Assembly (NCBI RefSeq): GCF_932526225.1 | Contig: NC_064046.1 | Coordinates: 3,288,001 to 3,348,000 of the forward strand | From: Nematostella vectensis | Taxonomy: Eukaryota > Cnidaria > Anthozoa > Actiniaria > Edwardsiidae | Direction: 5' to 3' | DNA length: 60,000 bases | Shown here: positions 49,887-59,457 of the stretch, one piece after another | Position numbering within the stretch: the first letter of the stretch is position 1 | Layout: every line of letters begins with the position of its first letter | Notes under the pieces: generated by a model | Databases searched by the model: none | The model's input: the letters and a program-made list of their open reading frames with translations, nothing else | What the model was told of the DNA's origin: nothing | Program-made: the position numbers and the translations under genes

Positions 49887-49980
49887 ATTATGGTCGAAAA
49901 TTTGACCATTATGCCTGCGTCTCCCTAAAACTATCGCCATTATGCTCAAAATTATGCTCGTTTCGTATCATTATGCTCGA
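49887..49980 (+). repeat. Cluster of five ATTATG(C/G)(T/C)C motifs
   Basis: ATTATGGTC at 49887, ATTATGCC at 49908, and ATTATGCTC at 49939, 49951 and 49970, irregularly spaced (12-31 bp). Possibly a decayed tandem repeat or a transposon subterminal region; the minus-strand ORF across it is not convincing. Confidence 0.55.
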
Positions 49981-51422
49981 GTGATGCTGTTAAAAAATCC
50001 TCTCACCCTCCTTAACTGAATTTAGTTTCATCGTCATTTGCAAATTTACATGTGATAAAAGAGGATAAAATCATAAGGTATACCCCACCCCTTTTTCCCA
50101 ACCACAGGCAACCCAAGGCCCTGGGAGGTCATCAATACATTCTGTTTGTTTTTGCCCTCTTATAACCTGATAATGGAACGACATCTTTTGAGAACTACCA
50201 CTTGACTAAGTCAAGCCATGTAATTTATTCAGATCACGTACTTTATTTTGCTGTCCCCTTCCGAGAGCTCTCATCCTACATAACGCCAACATAAAGCCGA
50301 GTTCTATAATAATATATATTTTTCTTTACGGTTTGACCTGGATATGTTAGCATTAATGTGATGTGTGACCAAACATTAATGTTTTGTCACAGCAGCCGGA
50401 GGCGATGGAGGGAGTTTTAAAACAATACGCCCCTTTACGCCGAAAGAACATAATATTCTGTCATTACCGTTGGATCAATCCAGTGTTTTCTGCCCCATTC
50501 TCATTGGCCATTAACTTCCGATGGCTTTCTTCTTCAGTAGCCAGGGGCTATGAGGCTATAGACCATTGAACCGGTCTTATCATACGTCTTCCTGCGATTA
50601 AGTGCGATTAAGGATATTGTATCGTTTAAACAATCGTCATGGCAACTACCGGAAGAAAAAGCTAATAAATAACAATTTTGTCGTTTCCCGGCTATATTGT
50701 GATAATATCGATCCAATTTTGCAAATTAAGTATACAAATTTGGATTAAGATTTCTTTGCATGATTTGTTAAGAAGGAATTTAAAATGTGTGGCTGACAGG
50801 GCTCTAAGTATAGACTGTGTGTCCATGAAGTCCCAGATTTCCGGTCTTTTATAGCCATATGTTCGACCTTTACCCGAAAAGTGCATTTCTAATTACAATT
50901 GGCTTCCGCCAGCGAAGACGGTGAATAGACGCGCTTTGTTTCCCTGTTTTCGCTTTACTTTCTTGTCTGTGTCCTGTCTGGTTTGTAAACCGCAAGCTGT
51001 CAATATTACGAAGAGAGAATATACTTGGCGGGATTATGGCTTATCACATTTTTTTAATATTGTATCTTGAATGACACCCTCCTGGGCTATGGGCTCCTAC
51101 AACCCCCCACCCCAGCACCACCACCCTTCTTACATCCTTGTTTCAGCGATCCCCAACTACCCCCTTGACAACTTGTTTAATTTTTACGCACATATGTATG
51201 TAGTGGTTGGCTTTGCGCGGGGGTTGGTGTGTGTATTTGGGGGGGGGGGGGGGCGGCGAGGGGAACGCCCTCGGTCTTTTCTTTTTGCTTCGGAGCGAGT
51301 CCTAGCTTTATACCCAAAATACACATGAGGTTATCTAAGGTCTTAGTTCTGGGTTGGATGAACATTCAACGGCGATATCCGCTCTGCTGTTTTGCTTACA
51401 CGCTCATACAGAAGTGACTTAA
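49981..51422. other. Intergenic; G15 run
   Basis: No gene recognised. A 15-base G run lies at 51239-51253 within a G-rich patch. Confidence 0.4.
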
Positions 51423-51827
51423 TACCTTATTACACTTAATTTTCGCGTCACTTTAATTTCGCGATTTTAAAAGATTCGCGAAAATACAGTGACGCGAAAA
51501 TTAAGTGTCGCAAAAATTACGATGCGCGAAAATTATGTGAGTACACACGAAGCCTTTGGGGGATTATTGGCCGTTTAATAAGCTTTATGGAAACACCTTG
51601 TCTATTTAGCCATCTTATGGACATATAGTACAGTAAAGGGTTGAGTTGGACTTGTATTTATCGATTTTTATGAAACTAAATTTAGCCCACGCATCTTTTT
51701 AAGTTTTCAAATTTAATTCCACTTCTTTTGCTTGATTTTATTATCCCAAAATCGCGAAAATAAAGTGTCGCAAAATATCGCCATCTCAAAAAATTTTGAC
51801 GTCGCGAATATTAAGTGTGATAAGGTA
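51423..51827. mobile_element. TA-flanked MITE, 401 bp, with TTCGCG subrepeats
   Basis: The left end CCTTATTACACTTAATTTTC begins at 51425 and continues GCGTCA. The right end is the inverted copy, ending ...GCGAATATTAAGTGTGATAAGG at 51825. TA flanks both sides (51423-51424 and 51826-51827), as expected for Tc1/mariner-type insertion. Inside, CGCGAAAATTAAGTGTCGC-like strings recur in both orientations. There is no transposase. Confidence 0.75.
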
Positions 51828-52629
51828 TATAGGGATATGTCTCAAACGGCGGACTGAATTCAGCCCAAACGCCAAAAAAAAAAACATGAGACGATTCGTT
51901 GATAATGAAAAGACTGTCATTACGCATTTCCTTAGGCTCGATTTCCAGCAGCTCGTCTCTGTGAGCCCGCAGTACGTGCTGGCCTAGCGACGGCTGGAAA
52001 TAGAGCCTTGCATTTCCTGTGCGGTTGCTGGTTTTCTGTTGCTGCCCTGAGAAGCTTGACGCTGTTAAAAAAAGTGTAGCCCACTCATTCTTAGTAAACG
52101 GGTACCAATGGCCCAAAAAAAAGTTGGAAAATAAAACTTGTTACACTAGTTTGATAAGCAATCAACATTTTGGAGAATTATTTGTCATTTAAGCTCCCAA
52201 AACGACCCATCAATATCTTTAAAGGCAAAAAAGCTACACAAATTTATATATGCCTCGGTAATCAAGCTGAAAAGGAGACTTTTCCATATCCATTTCTCAA
52301 AAACACACAACTACAAGACCGTTTAACCAGTAAAATACGCCTTCTTTTATTATTTTTGTGGCAGTAGATGAATTTTGTTGAATATAAACATCATAGAACA
52401 CCGTAGACTCGTCTTTATATTGTCACAAATTTTGTTTGATTTAAGAGTTGAATCTATGTTTTCAAAATTATTAAATTGTTCTTCCTTTAAGTTTTTCTCA
52501 AAACAAAATTAGAACGTCTTGAAATATACAACTACATTCAATTACTACCATCAATATCAAAATATTAAACGCAATAAAGTTGATTCTGATTTGATAAAGC
52601 AATTAAACAATATATGCTGATTGGAAATG

Positions 52630-52986
52630 GTAACGTAAATGACATGTAAAGTAACGTATATGACCTTCTCAGTAGGATACACGATGCAACTCTAAACTTG
52701 TAAAATTTTGGTCAAATTTTCGCCTTTTAGTTATCATTAAAGGTTCTGAACAATAACTTGGTCATATTCATAATTTCTTAAACTTTTGCTACTAGTAACG
52801 TAAATGACAGTTTTCACATCCAAACAAAAAGAATCGTTGAAATGCTTTCAAGCGCTTAACTGTAAATATATATATATATGAAAATACTTGGTTCTACTTA
52901 CAGGTGATTTTAATTTGATATTTGGTACTTCGATTTGAACCATCGTTTTTCTAAAACCTCTATAAAAAACGGTAACGTAAATGACA
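52630..52986 (+). repeat. GTAACGTAAATGACA motif cluster, left side of transposon (4 copies)
   Basis: Copies at 52630-52644, 52651-52665 (GTAACGTATATGACC), 52795-52809 and 52972-52986, all in plus orientation. The last lies 22 bp from the transposase stop codon. Probably subterminal binding sites for the element's own transposase. Confidence 0.8.
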
Positions 52987-53008
52987 TTAAGGTAGGCGGA
53001 AGCGTGCC

Positions 53009-54175
53009 TCAACGAGCTCCAGTTTCCGTTTTACTACTTCGGGCGGGCGGCTCGATGACACATAAGATCATGTCCCTCTTGATCCAAATAACATATTCGC
53101 GGGCAGGCCATGTGAAGCTGAAAGATTGAAGGGTAGTGCCACTACGTGACATAAAAGTCACGAGAGCTTCGCCGTCCTCCTGGTCGATCTGCTGTACTTT
53201 GCCAACATACCAGTCCCCTTCGTAAGCGGCAGCGACAAAGTCGTCAACCTTTAGAGCGAGCTCATTGCGTAGACTCAACGCACTGGGTGGAGTGAGCATG
53301 GCGGCTTCCCATGCACAATGGCTATCCTTTGGGCTGGAAAGGCAGTCGGGACAGTAACACGAGGTGACACGAGTGAGAACGGTGTGTCTGTCCACTGCGC
53401 ATATGGCATGCATTGACATTGTGCCATGGACAGTCTGTGTGCCATTGTACTTGTCCAGCCTTGCTGATGCCATTTTCAAGTCATCTGTTGAGTAGTAAAT
53501 GTAGGTCACACTACTTTGATATTCGGTGGCCCAAACAAAGAAGCTGTGTGCATCGTCAATAACGACTTTGCCTGACCGCACCGCCTCGTCAGCCATCCGC
53601 TTGGCAGCTCCCCCGACACCATCACAGGGACCTTTTCCGTGCCCCGCTTCAAAATAGTTCCATCTTACTGGGACTACGAACTCTTCCTTGTGGTTCGCGA
53701 CTATGGCGAAGATTGTCTTGTTTCTGTATTGTGATGTGGGACTATCCGTCCAATAGTGTACAATGGCCAGGTCAGGGACAAGATCCTTCAGGTCTTGATT
53801 CAGTCTCCCCAAGATGGCATACACGGCAGTTGCATTATGCGAGAGCTCTTCCGAAACAAAGGCAAAGCTCTTGTGCTTTAGGTCGTCTTTGCCTTCTGCC
53901 TTGTAATATACCACTACTGGATGTAGGGAGACCATAGTGGGGCCATTCCAGTGAGCACTTTGCACTTCCTCGCAAGACTGGCAGTTGTAATTCTCGGCAA
54001 AGTCCATTTGAATTACAACATGCCCAGCTTTGAGGTTGCTTTTCAAACGCCGGTGTTTGGATGCTGGTGTGTAGTATTTTTGCACTCGGATTGACTCATT
54101 TTGTTGCCAATTTGAATCTTTCCCTTTTTTTCGTTCTCTGTAGGCGCGTTGAATCTCTGCTCTTGATTTTCCCAT
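53009..54175 (-). CDS. Putative DDE-type transposase with C-terminal Tudor/SH3-like domain, 388 aa
   Basis: The start chosen is the Met of MGKSRAEIQRAYRERKK; the frame stays open 17 codons further upstream from another ATG (54226). A basic N-terminal region (residues 1-50) precedes a likely RNase H-like core. Candidate acidic triad: Asp58 in VIQMDFAENY, Asp144 in HYWTDSPTSQYRNK and Glu176 in YFEAGHGKGPCDG, with 86- and 32-residue spacings typical of DDE recombinases. Residues 273-287 contain CYCPDC...C, a possible zinc site. Residues about 308-376 (VDDFVAAAYEGDWYVGKVQ ... DMILCVIEPP) look like a Tudor/SH3-type barrel. Relatives with GHGKGPCDGxGG are, from memory, frequent as uncharacterised proteins in cnidarians and molluscs. 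The frame is intact, so the element may be young. The N-terminus may be incomplete if 5' exons exist. Catalytic assignment is inferred from motif order only. Confidence 0.65.
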   Translation of the reverse strand: MGKSRAEIQRAYRERKKGKDSNWQQNESIRVQKYYTPASKHRRLKSNLKAGHVVIQMDFAENYNCQSCEEVQSAHWNGPTMVSLHPVVVYYKAEGKDDLKHKSFAFVSEELSHNATAVYAILGRLNQDLKDLVPDLAIVHYWTDSPTSQYRNKTIFAIVANHKEEFVVPVRWNYFEAGHGKGPCDGVGGAAKRMADEAVRSGKVVIDDAHSFFVWATEYQSSVTYIYYSTDDLKMASARLDKYNGTQTVHGTMSMHAICAVDRHTVLTRVTSCYCPDCLSSPKDSHCAWEAAMLTPPSALSLRNELALKVDDFVAAAYEGDWYVGKVQQIDQEDGEALVTFMSRSGTTLQSFSFTWPAREYVIWIKRDMILCVIEPPARSSKTETGAR

Positions 54176-54336
54176 TTTGAATGCTTCGAATAAAACAATG
54201 ACCATAAGATACAGCAATTTTGACAAAATTACAGAAAACTCATTCTGAAAGCTTTTTTAATTCTAAATAGTGGTCATTTGATCCTTTTTTAAGTAGCCCA
54301 CCAATTGTTAACTAGCGTGCCTCATCCATAATACTT

Positions 54337-55097
54337 TGTCAATTACGTTACTTTCAATGTCATTTACGTTACCACTGGCAAAAGCATGTGCTGAGCCTCA
54401 CTATTCTAGATATTAGCTAATGCGTATGCATTAGTGCCTTTATCAGTCATTTAGCTTCACACAATACCATAGGCGTGGTATCTTACCTTAATTCTGCTTT
54501 TCGAGAAGTGAAAACCAAATTGAGTTTAAAAGTGAAGATAGAGTTGATACTTCTACCGCGAAGGTCATCGAAGGAAATACTTGTATTACAGCTTGTTGGG
54601 CTTTAACTAAAACGTTAGATATCTTGGCAATTTAATCCTATACAAATTATCCTTATCTCGCTAGTGTGTGTGCACGTGCGCCCCATTAGACGATAGTACG
54701 TAAATTCTATTGTCATTTACGTTACGGTAACGTAATGTGACACTAGCATTTGTCAAGCTACTGTCTCTTCACGTTTCAACCAAATTAGATTATTATTTTT
54801 CTTTAAGATATTACTAAGGTCGCTCTGCAATGTGACACTGCTAACAAGACCTCCTAAGGTCTTAAAGCTTGGCAGTTGTGACCTAGATTGAGTAACGTAA
54901 GTGACAGTGCAGTAAAATTATTGCCAATTAGCTGGCATGAAGTGATGATTTCTTGAACACTTTGATTTTTATGAACAGTTCTTAATATTGGTTTGGGTCT
55001 TTGAGCCTTAAAGTTGTTATAAATATGTTTCAGGGCTTCTGTACGGATATACAAGAAATTATATTTCGATTTTTTGTGCCTGGTAACGTAAATGACC
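54337..55097. repeat. GTAACGTAAATGACA motif cluster, right side of transposon (6 copies)
   Basis: Reverse copies at 54337-54351 (one mismatch), 54358-54372 and 54711-54725. Forward copies at 54727-54742 (one extra base), 54892-54906 and 55083-55097. The pair at 54711-54742 abuts head to head around a single G, forming an almost perfect 32-bp palindrome. Confidence 0.8.
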
Positions 55098-55488
55098 CAA
55101 ATCCACGTGACACTTGGATCACGGTCCAGTGTGTTGAGCAAACCAACAACGACAACCGTAACTTTAATTTAGGTGAGTCCTGAAACATGTATCTCCAAAT
55201 TGTGACACAATTTAGGCAGCAACTACAGGCAGAACATCTCAAGTTTTCGGTTTAAACTTTGTTTTTTATTCTTGTGACATATGGTTTTCGTATAGCGTTA
55301 CATGTTCAGAGGTCAATATTTTGTAATATGTCGAACTTTTTACACAGAAAACTTAAAACAAAATCTCCCATAGACCCAAACTCTTCGCAAAATCACACAT
55401 CTCTCAAGAAATTGCGCCTAAATACAAAATGTAGAGCTATATATACGTGTGACACCAATGGTACCCGTTAACTAAGAATGAGTGAGCC

Positions 55489-55576
55489 AATATTTTCAAA
55501 AATTATAAGGATATGACCAGTTGGGGCGTCTGTATCGTACCCACCCCCTCAAATAATTCGAGGTCTGCTGCGGCTA
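55489..55576 (+). mobile_element. Short dispersed repeat (MITE-like), partial copy 3
   Basis: TTTTCAAAAATTATAAGG, a following ATGACCA segment, a C-rich stretch and the end GAGGTCTGCTGCGGCT match 29230-29324. Its 5' part is missing or displaced: the copy begins right at the 3.4-kb transposon, whose insertion may have split it. Confidence 0.5.
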
Positions 55577-55643
55577 TGACCTATAATGTTTGGCGTCATG
55601 ATGACGTTCATCGCAGATAACGACTTGGAACTTGGAATTTATA

Positions 55644-55705
55644 CTCACTAGCGGGGTGGGGATAGTCGATAGATCTCACTAGCGGGGTAGGGATAGTCGA
55701 TTGAT
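55644..55705 (+). repeat. Two tandem copies of a 31-bp unit
   Basis: CTCACTAGCGGGGT(G/A)GGG followed by ATAGTCGAT(A/T)GAT, at 55644-55674 and 55675-55705. Confidence 0.9.
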
Positions 55706-58455
55706 CTACAGCCTGCGAAGGGCATGATTACCTCAAGCTAACTTATTGCAGGTACTAATGACAACTTAAATAAGTGGATGTCGGCAGCGTTCGCTAACTT
55801 AGCACTGAGCTAGAGTGTTCACAATTGCAATGATGGTTGGTGTGATCAGAATGGTTTGATGATTGTGGTTAAAACCAATCAGAGATAATGACAAAATTTA
55901 CGCTTGTACGGAGCATTTTGGGAAAAAAAAGTCGACAGCAAAAACAAAAGCTGCCACAGAAATGTAATTATGTGCTGAACAAAGCCTGATCTCTTTTTGC
56001 GATGACAAATCACGATATTCAGAATACACAGGAAACGACGGCCTCTTAACCCAGCTGCAGTTAATTGAATAACTAATTTTACAGCAGAATTTATCTTAGA
56101 ATCATCACCGACACAAACGACAGACCCAAACCCTTATTTTGCAAACAATAGTTAACCATGATAGCGGAAGGCGACCAACCTGACTAAGCAGATGTGAGCA
56201 GGCGACACGCCTTCCTGTTTTGTACAACCCTTGTCTTTGCTTCAAATTTAGTTTTACCTCTGACATTATGCATGCTTCCTTAAATATCTCATATATTTCT
56301 AGTTATTTTCAGACCAAAAAAGATATACTGACAGAAATATAGGAACTACTGTTAAGGTCAACGGGAGATCAATTAATATTCCATTAATGCCGATATCTAT
56401 TTCCTACTTCGTTTCCCTTGAGGAATAATAACCATTTCCTCGAGGCATATCCTTTCATTCAAGGATTTCCGTGTTTTATTTTCACTATAAAGTACTTTCT
56501 GGTTGTTTCAAACCCAGAATAACAAAGGAACATAAATTCAATGCAACGCGTTTATACCAGTAAAACCACCACTTTGTGACTTGAAGTTTGGCATATGGAA
56601 GCAGGCCAAAAAAAATCTTCAATGATGTTGTGACGTAAAAATGACAAACAAAAGTGTCATAAATATATGTCAAATTTTATTTAAAAAAGCTGTACGACAC
56701 AAATAAAAACGGTGCGCGGGAGATAATATAAAAGGCAAATTTAGGTTAAAGAGAAAGTAGTCGGTGCATTTCAGCTTGCGTTCCATTTCACAGCACTTAA
56801 TATAACCCGATGAATGGTTGGACTAATCTAATTTATTGAATAGTAGACTGGGGTTTTATATAACTAAGTGCATCTCCTTTGCTTTTTGTTACTCATCACA
56901 GGGTTACACCATTGTGGCTTTTCATTCCAATCTTGCTTTTCTTTTGGTTTAGATCCTTAACGGGTAAAATCCCCCGAACCTTGGATATGATCACTGAAAT
57001 AATAGCCTGAAAGAGAAACTTAAGGGTTACTGAGACAGTTCCTAATTGCAAAATTGTCTCGCATAAAGTGGATTTTGTATATCAGATACTGAGAAAATAA
57101 GGGTTTCTTTAAAAATGCTTTTTATCTCGACCAAACAAAAGCAACCAAATAATTTATATTTAACGTGGGAAAACTGTCATTTTTAAGAACGATTTTTCAA
57201 CAAATGATCAGGCACAGCTCACAGAGCCTTGTTAAATGGATCACGCGTGATAAATAAGTGTAAATAACAAATGTCTCGTCTTCCGTGTATATACATGCAT
57301 TTTTTTTTTACAAACTCCTATCTTGGTCGCTGTCGATTGCGATGCTATCATAGACTTGTCTGATCTTATTTCCTTAAAGGTTTTAAGAAAGCCATAGCAA
57401 AAGGCTGCATCCAAGATAGCCTGCCATGCATACGACAATTCTTTCCATGAAAGAAATTTAAAATTCTGCTATATGAATTCCACGAGAAATATGCACCGAA
57501 CGAAGGCATATGCTTGTCGTTACATAAAAATTATTTGATTTATTAAGAAATAACTGGATTTGAAATTAGGAATTATGATATTCAATATATGTACCTTGCT
57601 TCATTGTATATGATGATCAAACAAACATAAGGCAAGCAATTCATAGAATTCATCAAAACAAAAGAGACCCAATAATAATATAGTTGAACTTTGCCCTTCA
57701 TACTAAATCTTTCACCAACAAACAAGGTTTAAATTTTTAGACATTTTATTCACTGTAGAAAAATAATCTGCTCTCTTAAATATAATATTTCTATCAAATT
57801 CTTTGATGCCTATTCTTGTCTCCTGGATAATTTTTTTCATCGCTCTACAAAGGGATACTTTTTAAAGTTCTTACATGTAAGTCGATATTCACTTCAAGAG
57901 TAAATCCATCCTAAGTCGTGCTTTAATTATTCGTATTCAGCGTTTTTTTTTTTGTACAAAAAATCACGACTTTTTCGCCATCACATTAAAATGATGAGCT
58001 TATCTGACAACTACTAGGTTATAAATTAGTCCCTAGCAAAATGAACAAAAAATAAGTTTCTTCTAGGAATACCGCTATCCCACATAATAAAACAAATACA
58101 GTACCTGTATTTCACCTTAGAAGACAAAAACAGTTCGAGATACTGTTTATTTACCTATATCTCTTTTCTCAATTTTGTTTATTAACTTCTATACAAATAT
58201 ATTTACAAAATCTGGTCGGTTATTCCCTATTCTGCTAAAAAAAGTTACCTTTTTTTTTAATAGATGTCAAAGACTATAGGCTCGATATAGAACGAGGCTG
58301 GAGGTATTCCCGATACAGGGATCTGTGGAGTTTAGTTTTGTCTCGCACAATAACACGACTTTTTAGAGGTGAATTATATTGGCTTGAAGAGAATTCTGTT
58401 CTCCAGTTCTCCAATAAGTACATCCTCAATAGTATCAGCTCTCATTTGATCAATG
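55706..58455. other. Intergenic and 3' flank of the second PP1 subunit gene
   Basis: AT-rich; no gene recognised in 2.7 kb. For the minus-strand gene that ends at 58456, TTTATT (AATAAA on the minus strand) near 58177 is a plausible poly(A) signal. Confidence 0.4.
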
Positions 58456-59079
58456 TTATTTCCCTTTTATTTGAGGTGCAGACTTTTTACATTCTACTAT
58501 ATAATTTCTGCAGTCGTTGTTATCCCAGTATTCTTTCGATCGTACGCGAAATCTGACTGAAAATTCAAGTTTACTTCCGACTTCAATGTTCTGGGTTATT
58601 GAGATCCGAAATTGGAAGCGATCGAGTGTTCCACCAGCGAGCTGGTTTACGTAGTCAGCCCAGACATCGGTAAATGTTCTCCATTCGTCCATGCTATAGC
58701 GAACTGTCACATCCTTGCAGAATTCAATGTTTTCCACCAAAATAGTCCCCGTCAAGGCATATCCAGAAAAAGCAACATTTTCCAAGCAAACCTTTTGCTT
58801 TTTCAATCGGCTTTTGAAATCCTCTCTGGACGAAGGCTGTTCGAAGTCACATTTTAAAACGTTCTGTCTATCTAGCTTTATCATAGACATATTTTCCTCG
58901 CTGCTGTGAGGAGTGATCATTTTTATCGATACCAGATTTTCAGCGAACTGTACTTTTCGCCTCGCCAATGAATTGGGTGAAGTTGGCGATTTTTCCCCGT
59001 TTTCTTCTCCTTCTGCCTGATCTTTCATCACGAGGTTCGCATTTGAATCCAACCAAAATTCAGAGAAAGCAAAACTCAT
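58456..59079 (-). CDS. Protein phosphatase 1 glycogen-targeting regulatory subunit (PPP1R3-like), 207 aa
   Basis: Paralogue of the gene at 46001-46639, facing it tail to tail. The RVxF-type docking motif is KVQF at residues 42-45 (RRKVQFAE), followed, as in the paralogue, by a KMITP motif (53-57). CBM21 occupies about 92-197: FEQPSSREDFKSRL, KVCLENV at 96-102, DEW..F.DVWADYV at 131-144, EYWDNN at 183-188 and NY at 192-193. This matches the vertebrate family order closely (the acidic FxxPS..DF..R segment, then VCLEN, then the W-containing strands). The start chosen is MSFAFSEFWL (59079, A at -3). A longer frame begins at an ATG at 59163 (235 aa), but that ATG lies only 13 bases from the CRE, so it may precede the transcription start. 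It appears to be a single exon. Expected role: bringing PP1 to glycogen. Compared with its paralogue it keeps more of the canonical linker. Confidence 0.9.
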   Translation of the reverse strand: MSFAFSEFWLDSNANLVMKDQAEGEENGEKSPTSPNSLARRKVQFAENLVSIKMITPHSSEENMSMIKLDRQNVLKCDFEQPSSREDFKSRLKKQKVCLENVAFSGYALTGTILVENIEFCKDVTVRYSMDEWRTFTDVWADYVNQLAGGTLDRFQFRISITQNIEVGSKLEFSVRFRVRSKEYWDNNDCRNYIVECKKSAPQIKGK

Positions 59080-59176
59080 CTTCACCGGTTGGAGTCTTTG
59101 TATTTGTAAGTTCGGTTTCGTGACATGGAGCATGCAAACTTGTCCGTGCGTCACGGAACACATTACAGGAACAAAA

Positions 59177-59191
59177 TGACGTCACTCCAAT
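59177..59191 (-). promoter_or_regulatory. Full CRE with adjacent inverted CCAAT box
   Basis: TGACGTCA at 59177-59184 and CCAAT at 59187-59191 (plus-strand reading). In the direction of transcription this is ATTGG, 2 bp, TGACGTCA, the same order and orientation as at the paralogue (ATTGG, 13 bp, TGACGTCA). It lies about 98 bp upstream of the preferred start codon. Confidence 0.65.
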
Positions 59192-59381
59192 TTTGACTCG
59201 CATATTTCAAATGCTGAATCGAAATTTTATCTTCATTCACTAGGATCCAATTCTGCATTCTTTTGATAAAGCGTAAGTTTTCTCACAAATTTGAATGTGT
59301 CGATGAATTACAAAGCAAAGTTGCGAGATTTCGTGGAGTTGTGACTCGTCGAATGGGCGAATATAAACATATGTCACGGCG

Positions 59382-59398
59382 CACGTGACGGTCACGTG
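59382..59398 (-). promoter_or_regulatory. Carbohydrate-response-element-like pair of E-boxes (CACGTG, 5 bp, CACGTG)
   Basis: CACGTGACGGTCACGTG: two perfect CACGTG boxes separated by exactly 5 bp, the consensus layout of the ChoRE bound by ChREBP or MondoA with Mlx. The second box, GTCACGTGAG, also matches the CLEAR element of TFEB-type factors in 9 of 10 positions. About 300 bp upstream of the PP1 glycogen-targeting subunit gene, with other GTCACG half-sites nearby (59373, 59407). Confidence 0.55.
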
Positions 59399-59457
59399 AG
59401 CTGATTGTCACGGTACAATGCGAGAGTCGTGCAAAACAGCATTTCGCCGTATGAATA

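Larger units (their letters stand above)
52082..55484 (-). mobile_element. 3.4-kb DNA transposon with 30-bp inverted termini and internal motif array
   Basis: The terminal inverted repeats at 52082-52111 and 55455-55484 start CACTCATTCTTAGT and continue AACGGGTACCA; 28 of 30 positions match. AGCC lies immediately outside both ends (52078-52081 and 55485-55488), a candidate 4-bp target duplication. The element carries one substantial ORF on the minus strand (53009-54175) and about ten copies of GTAACGTAAATGACA outside that ORF. The minus-strand 5' side (54176-55484) may hold further exons; an ORF at 54854-55141 is a weak candidate. I cannot place it in a named superfamily. Confidence 0.7.

Noticed and set aside
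54854-55141. 95-aa minus-strand ORF inside the transposon as a second gene
   Set aside because: It runs through one of the 15-bp motifs and has no recognisable domain; kept only as a weak candidate for a 5' exon.
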